NCBI GenBank assembly: GCA_029210905.1
Contig: JARGGF010000229.1
Span: forward strand, 1-7,023
Direction: 5' to 3'
DNA from: Bacteroidales bacterium
GTDB taxonomy: Bacteria > Bacteroidota > Bacteroidia > Bacteroidales > NBLH01
Length of the DNA stretch: 7,023 nucleotides
Part shown: positions 1-4,898 of the stretch, in pieces
Layout: each line of letters opens with the position of its first letter
How positions within the stretch are numbered: position 1 is the stretch's first letter
Made by a program: the position numbers and the translations under genes
The notes under the pieces: model-generated
Told to the model about the DNA's origin: nothing
Databases searched by the model: none
What the model saw: the letters and a program-made list of their open reading frames with translations, nothing else

Positions 1-1728
1 GCAAATGTTAGTAATGCAACATTAAGCAATTTATTACCTGGAAAGTATGAATTTTCCTGGACATTGGAAAAAGGAGCCTGCCCATCAAGTATTGACAATC
101 TGATAATTACGGTTTCTGAACCGCCTGACATAGCAGTAGCTGCTGCAGATTTCACGGTATGTTCAGCAAATTCTGCAACCCTTATTGCAAATGATCCAAT
201 TGTAGGAAATGGTGTTTGGTCCCTTGTTGGAGGTGCAACAAATTCACCTACTATTATTTCCTATAATAGCCCAACAACTACTGTTAATAATTTAACCTCC
301 GGCACCTACCAATTCAGGTGGACAATTACTTCAGATAGCGACTGCTTTGAACAAACAGATGATATCATCATACAGGTTTCGGCACCAGCCGTAGCTGATC
401 CTGATAGAAATTTATGCAACGTTACAGCATCATTTTTAGAAGGCACTGAGGGTTCGGATGGCACCTGGACACTTTCACCACTTAATACCGGAGCACCTGC
501 TCCTGCAATTGCCAATAATAGTTTTCATACCGCAGATGTTACCGGCATGGCGCTCGATCAATCTTACATTTTCAGGTACACAATTCCTTTAATTTTTGGT
601 TGTGGTTCAACTTTTGATGACTTAACGATAAATACCTCAGCTTATGGCTCTGCCCCGGATGCAGGTCCGGATCAGGAGATTTGTACCACAGGAGGGAATA
701 GCGTTATTATGGCAGCTAATAATCCTGTTTCTGGCACTGGAAGCTGGAACCAATTCAGTGGCCCAAACTCTGCTAATATAGTAAATCAAGGCTTAAACAC
801 CACTGAAATTAATAACTTGATTGCAGGTATTTATATTTTTGGATGGAATGTAGATTATAACTTTTGTGGAAATTACAGTGATGTTGTTAAGATAATTGTT
901 AATGAACCTCCTACCCTATCTGATGCCGGCACTGATCAAATAAATGCCTGTCAGTTAGATGCTCAGCTGGCTGGAAATCTTCCTGCTGTGGGTATCGGAA
1001 CTTGGACTTTGTTTAGCGCTCCCAGTTTAAATGCAGCGAGTAACGTAATCATTGATAATCCAAATTTACCAAATTCTACCATCTCTAATATTACAGACCT
1101 TGGAAACTACGAATTCACCTGGACAACAACTAATGGTAGTGTCTGCGCATCAAATGCAACAAATGTTATTGTAACTTTTACGGCCGATCCGCCCAGTGTA
1201 CCCAATGCAGGAATCGATCAATTTTTATGTGATGCAAATAGTTTTACATTGGCTGGAAATGACCCGGGGATTGGAACAGGAACATGGTCGCAAATTTCAG
1301 GCCCTGTTGGGGCATTGATAACAAACCCCGGTATTTATAATACTTCTGTAACTAATACAATATCAGGAACATATCAGTTTCAGTGGGAAATAAACAACGG
1401 AGGGTGCACCCTTTCCGATATTGTAAATTTTGTTAACAGTGCAATCCCTCCAATAGCAGATGCATCGCTTACTGATCAGGAGATATGCGAATTCAATACT
1501 TTGCTATTGGTTGGTAACGACCCTGGTCCCGGAAATGGCAGCTGGAGTTTTGTGTCGGGACCAACCGTGCCTTTAATTATTTCGCCTTCTAATCAGAATA
1601 GTGATGTCACCGGAGCAACAGCAGGTGCATATACTTTTAAATGGACCTTAAGTAATGGGACTTGTCCGATAACTGAAGATAATATAACTGTAGATATCAT
1701 AAATAATCCTACAACTGATTTAAGTGTA
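1..1728 (+). repeat. Family A PKD/Ig-like protein repeats (one partial plus six)
   Basis: These are coding repeats in the adhesin. By eye the units are 1-150 (partial), 151-408, 409-675, 676-939, 940-1221, 1222-1479 and 1480-1728. The consensus begins with a cysteine in a context such as EIC or FLC, then GNDPxxGxGxWSxxSGP, then a segment like SGTYQFxWTxxNGxC and a final D-x-I-x-V strand. The linker before units three to six is AGPDQ, AGTDQ, AGIDQ or SLTDQ. This pattern is common in large Bacteroidota surface proteins with CHU_C-type ends. Unit 409-675 is the most divergent and lacks the GNDP and SGP motifs. The copies are related mainly at protein level, and I saw no long identical DNA tracts, so the duplications look old. 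Boundaries are good to within a few residues. Confidence 0.85.
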
Positions 1729-3909
1729 TCAGGAGATGAAGTTTGCGATGGGTCTGATGCTTTAGTAACAGTTTTCTCCACAGAAAATCTTGTAAATTAT
1801 AAATTTTATATTGAGGGTAACCAGGTAGGAACACTAACCGGCGATGGTTCTGATCTGGTAATAAATATTTCGAATACAAATTTGATACCCGGTAAAAATT
1901 ATGTTAATGTTACGGCCACTAATGCTAATAATTGCTCAGTAAGTCTTGATAATCAAGCCATAATAATAGTTAATGAAAACCCGTCTACATCAAATGCAAT
2001 TTCTGATGATGAAGTTTGTGAAAATGAAGATGCTGTAATTACAATCAGCAATTCTCAAAATGGTGTAAATTATGATGCTTTTAAAGGTGTTGATCTGGTT
2101 GGAAGTGGAACAGGTAACGGAGGAAATTTAGATATTACTATATTAACTGATGGCACCTGGGTTACCACCAGCACTATTACCATAACAGCCACTAGCTTAT
2201 CAACTAGCTGTGTATCAGATTTATCAAATCAATCGACTGTAACTGTCAATGCTAACCCTCTTGCAGATAGAAATGTAATTGGCGATACTACTTGTTTGGG
2301 GTTAAATGGGACTGTTACAATAAATGCTTCGGAAACTGGTGTGAATTATGAAGCTTTTATTGGCACTACTTCTGTAGGTTTAGGTGCAGGCAATGGTGGT
2401 AACCTTGAAGTTTCTATTAATGCAGGCGATTTGGTAACTGGCACTAACACAATTGATCTTATGGCAACAAATGTCAGCTCTTCTTGTGCTGTAAACCTTA
2501 GCGATCTGGCAACTTTGCTAGTGGTAGATCCTCCCTTGTTGGATAGAGGCATTTCAGGGGATACAGTTTGCGAAAATGCTGATGCTTCAATTACTATCAT
2601 TTCATCAGAAAATGGTGTAACATATGATTTTTATAAGGATGTAAATCTGGTAACTACAATAAATGGGAATGGTGGTGATATTAGCATAATTATAGACAAT
2701 TCATGGCTTATTACAGGTGCAAATACTTTCGCCATCGCTGCCAGCAACGTGGGTTGCACACAAAACCTTACCAATCAGTCAGTTGTAAATGTAAATAGAA
2801 ATCCTGATGCTGCATTAAACATAAGTGGAAGCACTGTATGCGATAATGCAGATGGCGCTATTACAATAAGCACTTCGGAAAATGGAATTGATTATGAAGT
2901 TTTTGCTGGAAATCAATCTGTTTCTATAGGAACTGGTGATGGTAATAATTTAATAATGAATGTCTTATCTGCAGACTTAAGCATTGGTGCAGATACCTTT
3001 CAAATTGTAGCTACTAATCCGGGCACTGGTTGTTTTGTCAATATGGATTCCCAGGCTATCATTACTGTTAATGCCAATCCTGATCTGACCTTAGGGCTGA
3101 GTGCGAATTCTACATGTGATGGAAGCGATGGTCTGGTGACTATTTTAAATTCAGAATCGGGTACATCATACGAAGCTTTCATTGGGGCAAACGCAGTAGC
3201 TTCGGCAACTGGAAATGGTACTAATCTGGATATTTCAGTTTCATCTTCCGATTTAGTATTAGGAAATAACATAATAGAGGTGCTTGCCACCACTTCTGCT
3301 AACTGTGCGAATTACCTTAATAATCAAGCTGTTATTTTGGTTAATGCAAACCCTTTAATTAATCTGACAATTAATAATTCTGAAATATGCAATGGCGATA
3401 CTGCATTAATAGTTATAGAAAATTCTGAGGAGGAAATAAAATATGAATTATTTATTGATTCAGAATTGGTTGCTGAAGGGCTGGGAAATGGTTCTATGCT
3501 TGGTATAAAGGTTCCATTTGGAAAATATTCAACTGGAATAAATCAAGCGACTGTTTTAGCCACTAATATTTTAACAGCATGCAGTTTAGAGATGGACGCA
3601 CATCCCGACATCATCGTTGAAGCATGTAGGATAGTTGTATATGATGGATTTTCGCCAAATGACGATGGAATAAATGAGACCTTTGTTATTGAGGGCCTTA
3701 TTAATTATCCGAATCATAAGCTTACTATATTTAACCGATGGGGCAATAAGGTTTATGAGGCTTCACCCTATAACAATGACTGGGACGGAACCAATTTATT
3801 TGGTTTAACAGTTGGTGGAAAAAAGTTACCAGTTGGAACTTATTTTTATATTATTGAATTGGGGAATGGCGAAAAACCAATTAAAGGTTATATTTATATA
3901 AATAGGTAG
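1..3909 (+). CDS. Giant Ig/PKD-repeat surface protein with T9SS type B sorting domain (5' end outside window)
   Basis: This is probably a secreted, cell-surface adhesin or matrix protein exported by the type IX secretion system. The reading frame is open from base 1, so the start and signal peptide lie upstream; 1302 codons are visible (codon 1 = base 1). Codons 1-576 hold one partial and six complete PKD/Ig-like repeats of 83-94 residues, often joined by an AG-x-DQ linker. Codons 577-1209 hold seven repeats of another Ig-like family (85-92 residues). Codons 1210-1302 match the gliding-motility-associated C-terminal domain (type B CTD, CHU_C type), with FSPNDDGIN, NRWGNKVYEA, NDWDGT, LPVGTYFY and a final GYIYINR. 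Every complete repeat has exactly two cysteines. No enzyme domain is visible, so the ligand is unknown. The gene ends with a tandem TAG-TAA. The PorP/SprF gene that follows is the usual neighbour of type B cargo. The family call is firm; the adhesin role is inferred from the repeats. Confidence 0.93.
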   Translation, partial: ANVSNATLSNLLPGKYEFSWTLEKGACPSSIDNLIITVSEPPDIAVAAADFTVCSANSATLIANDPIVGNGVWSLVGGATNSPTIISYNSPTTTVNNLTSGTYQFRWTITSDSDCFEQTDDIIIQVSAPAVADPDRNLCNVTASFLEGTEGSDGTWTLSPLNTGAPAPAIANNSFHTADVTGMALDQSYIFRYTIPLIFGCGSTFDDLTINTSAYGSAPDAGPDQEICTTGGNSVIMAANNPVSGTGSWNQFSGPNSANIVNQGLNTTEINNLIAGIYIFGWNVDYNFCGNYSDVVKIIVNEPPTLSDAGTDQINACQLDAQLAGNLPAVGIGTWTLFSAPSLNAASNVIIDNPNLPNSTISNITDLGNYEFTWTTTNGSVCASNATNVIVTFTADPPSVPNAGIDQFLCDANSFTLAGNDPGIGTGTWSQISGPVGALITNPGIYNTSVTNTISGTYQFQWEINNGGCTLSDIVNFVNSAIPPIADASLTDQEICEFNTLLLVGNDPGPGNGSWSFVSGPTVPLIISPSNQNSDVTGATAGAYTFKWTLSNGTCPITEDNITVDIINNPTTDLSVSGDEVCDGSDALVTVFSTENLVNYKFYIEGNQVGTLTGDGSDLVINISNTNLIPGKNYVNVTATNANNCSVSLDNQAIIIVNENPSTSNAISDDEVCENEDAVITISNSQNGVNYDAFKGVDLVGSGTGNGGNLDITILTDGTWVTTSTITITATSLSTSCVSDLSNQSTVTVNANPLADRNVIGDTTCLGLNGTVTINASETGVNYEAFIGTTSVGLGAGNGGNLEVSINAGDLVTGTNTIDLMATNVSSSCAVNLSDLATLLVVDPPLLDRGISGDTVCENADASITIISSENGVTYDFYKDVNLVTTINGNGGDISIIIDNSWLITGANTFAIAASNVGCTQNLTNQSVVNVNRNPDAALNISGSTVCDNADGAITISTSENGIDYEVFAGNQSVSIGTGDGNNLIMNVLSADLSIGADTFQIVATNPGTGCFVNMDSQAIITVNANPDLTLGLSANSTCDGSDGLVTILNSESGTSYEAFIGANAVASATGNGTNLDISVSSSDLVLGNNIIEVLATTSANCANYLNNQAVILVNANPLINLTINNSEICNGDTALIVIENSEEEIKYELFIDSELVAEGLGNGSMLGIKVPFGKYSTGINQATVLATNILTACSLEMDAHPDIIVEACRIVVYDGFSPNDDGINETFVIEGLINYPNHKLTIFNRWGNKVYEASPYNNDWDGTNLFGLTVGGKKLPVGTYFYIIELGNGEKPIKGYIYINR
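1729..3627 (+). repeat. Family B Ig-like protein repeats (seven units)
   Basis: These are coding repeats in the adhesin, a different family from the upstream set. The units are 1729-2001, 2002-2277, 2278-2553, 2554-2823, 2824-3099, 3100-3372 and 3373-3627, giving 91, 92, 92, 90, 92, 91 and 85 residues. The consensus starts SGDTVC, followed by an SENGVxYE strand, a turn of the form G-N-G-G-N-L, a segment like LVTGxNTIxVxATN, the second cysteine, then NLxNQAxVxVNANP leading into the next unit. Regular length and one cysteine pair per unit suggest a rod of beta-sandwich domains. The last unit is shorter and more charged, and ends in EAC instead of the NANP linker. The fold is inferred from pattern, not from a profile search. 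Confidence 0.85.
3631..3906 (+). other. Type B T9SS C-terminal sorting domain (CHU_C / gliding-motility-associated CTD)
   Basis: This is the last 92 residues of the adhesin. The diagnostic blocks occur in the expected order: DGFSPNDDGIN, FVIEGL, a YPNHKLTIFNRWG strand, KVYEA, NNDWDGT, LPVGTYFYIIELG and the terminal KGYIYINR. This domain directs export by the type IX system. In known type B cargo such as SprB, secretion depends on a PorP/SprF-type partner, which fits the gene that follows. The domain is complete and contains no cysteine. Confidence 0.95.
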
Positions 3910-3939
3910 TAAATAAATTATTATCTGCAAAGAGAAAAA
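3910..3939 (+). promoter_or_regulatory. Short intergenic gap with purine-rich leader before the PorP/SprF gene
   Basis: This 30-base gap starts with an in-frame second stop (TAA at 3910-3912) and ends with the purine-rich AAAGAGAAAAA directly before the ATG. There is no strong Shine-Dalgarno sequence, which is usual in Bacteroidota, where AT-rich leaders are common. I see no terminator hairpin and no clear Bacteroidota promoter (TTG at -33 with TAnnTTTG at -7). The simplest reading is that transcription continues through from the adhesin gene. Confidence 0.5.
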
Positions 3940-3999
3940 ATGAGGCGAAGCTCAATATTTATATTATTAATAATCAGCTGTAGTCATTTTATAAATGCA
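3940..3999 (+). other. Signal peptide of the PorP/SprF-family protein
   Basis: Residues 1-20 have two arginines after Met, a core of Ile and Leu (IFILLII), and a plausible signal peptidase I site INA before QQDP. In this family the mature protein commonly begins with Gln close to the DPMFTHY block. The competing lipobox-like reading, IISC at residues 11-14, is treated as less likely. Confidence 0.75.
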
Positions 4000-4872
4000 C
4001 AGCAAGATCCAATGTTTACGCATTATGCATTTAACACTTTGGCTATAAATCCGGCCTATGCAGGATCGCGTGATGCGCTAACAATCACCGGCTTGCACCG
4101 TACACAATGGGTCTCTTTTGAAGGAGCACCAACAACACAAACTTTAACTGCCCATTCTCCAATAATTAAAGAAAATATTGGCATTGGCTTGTCTTTATTA
4201 AATGATAAGATCGGACCAACAAACACTTCATCGTTGTATTTGGATTTTTCATACAAAATTAAAATAAACCAACGGGCAAAATTGTCATTTGGTCTAAAAG
4301 GTGGTTTAAACCTTCAAAAAACAGATCTTACTTCATTAAATATCAAGGAAATAAACGATCCGCTTTTTATTGAAGATATTAAGAGTGAAATACTACCTAA
4401 TTTTGGCTTTGGATTGTATTATTATACTGATAAATACTATGTTGGTATTTCAATACCAAAACTCCTTGAAAACGATTTTAATGAAAATTCCGTAACGGCA
4501 AGTACTAATTTAGCCAGTGAAAAGAAACATTATTTTTTAATTGGAGGATCTGTTTTTAAACTTTCTCAAAGCATCGTACTTAAACCAACTACATTTATCA
4601 AGATAACTAATGGTGCACCTATTGAAGCAGATTTAACTGCTAATTTTATTATTCTGGAAAGATTTTGGGCCGGAATAATGTATAGAACAGGTGATGCTTT
4701 TGGTGCAATTACCGGATTAAACATTACTGACCAACTAGCTGTAGGTTATTCATTTGACTTTTCCATAGCCAACACTACAGTTAAATACAATGGTGGAAGT
4801 CATGAAATTATGGTAAGATACGATTTTATTTTCAAGGAGCGTAAAATGATAAGATCACCAAGATATTTTTAG
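3940..4872 (+). CDS. PorP/SprF-family type IX secretion system outer-membrane protein
   Basis: This 310-residue protein is predicted to be an outer-membrane beta-barrel that partners the T9SS and the type B cargo encoded just upstream. Residues 1-20 look like a signal peptide (MRRSS, hydrophobic core, INA before QQ). The family signature follows at once: QQDPMFTHYAFNTLAINPAYAGSR in overlapping pieces at residues 21-44, then HRTQWVSFEGAP at 53-64. Mid-protein there is PNFGFGLYYYT (153-163) and YVGISIPKLL (167-176). The C-terminus has HEIMVRYDF (288-296) and ends SPRYF, with the terminal aromatic residue typical of outer-membrane barrels. The length is normal for the family. Many paralogues occur in one genome, so no specific symbol is given; position next to a type B cargo resembles sprF after sprB. 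A cysteine at residue 14 could mimic a lipobox, but INA-QQ is the more family-like cleavage site. Confidence 0.95.
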   Translation: MRRSSIFILLIISCSHFINAQQDPMFTHYAFNTLAINPAYAGSRDALTITGLHRTQWVSFEGAPTTQTLTAHSPIIKENIGIGLSLLNDKIGPTNTSSLYLDFSYKIKINQRAKLSFGLKGGLNLQKTDLTSLNIKEINDPLFIEDIKSEILPNFGFGLYYYTDKYYVGISIPKLLENDFNENSVTASTNLASEKKHYFLIGGSVFKLSQSIVLKPTTFIKITNGAPIEADLTANFIILERFWAGIMYRTGDAFGAITGLNITDQLAVGYSFDFSIANTTVKYNGGSHEIMVRYDFIFKERKMIRSPRYF

Positions 4873-4898
4873 CAATGAAGCAGAAAATTGTCATCATG
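4870..4898 (+). promoter_or_regulatory. Gene junction with two candidate starts for the OmpA-family gene
   Basis: The upstream stop (TAG, 4870-4872) is two bases from an ATG at 4875, and a second in-frame ATG lies at 4896. Neither has a clear Shine-Dalgarno sequence. The first start gives near-contiguous genes, suggesting translational coupling. The second gives a more compact signal peptide beginning MRLK. The mature protein would be the same either way. I annotate from 4875 because of the tight spacing. Confidence 0.55.

Noticed and set aside
64..66. TTG as the start of the adhesin gene
   Set aside because: The frame is open upstream to base 1, and those 21 codons complete a normal A-type repeat end (SNLLPGKYEFSWT), so the gene simply begins outside the window.
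306..3293. Reverse-strand frames of 62-97 codons within the adhesin gene
   Set aside because: They are antisense shadows of the repeat coding sequence, recur at similar positions in repeats, and have no plausible start context or motifs.
1729..3372. Recent tandem duplication or DNA-level recombination hotspot in the B repeats
   Set aside because: Units are in register and similar, but I saw no long identical nucleotide tracts between copies; divergence looks old. An exact self-alignment would be needed to exclude short conversion tracts.
3910..3939. Terminator or promoter between the adhesin and PorP/SprF genes
   Set aside because: The 30 bases contain no inverted repeat and no recognisable Bacteroidota promoter elements at suitable spacing.
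4056..4256. Reverse-strand 66-codon frame
   Set aside because: It is antisense to the strongly conserved N-terminal signature of the PorP/SprF gene and has no support of its own.
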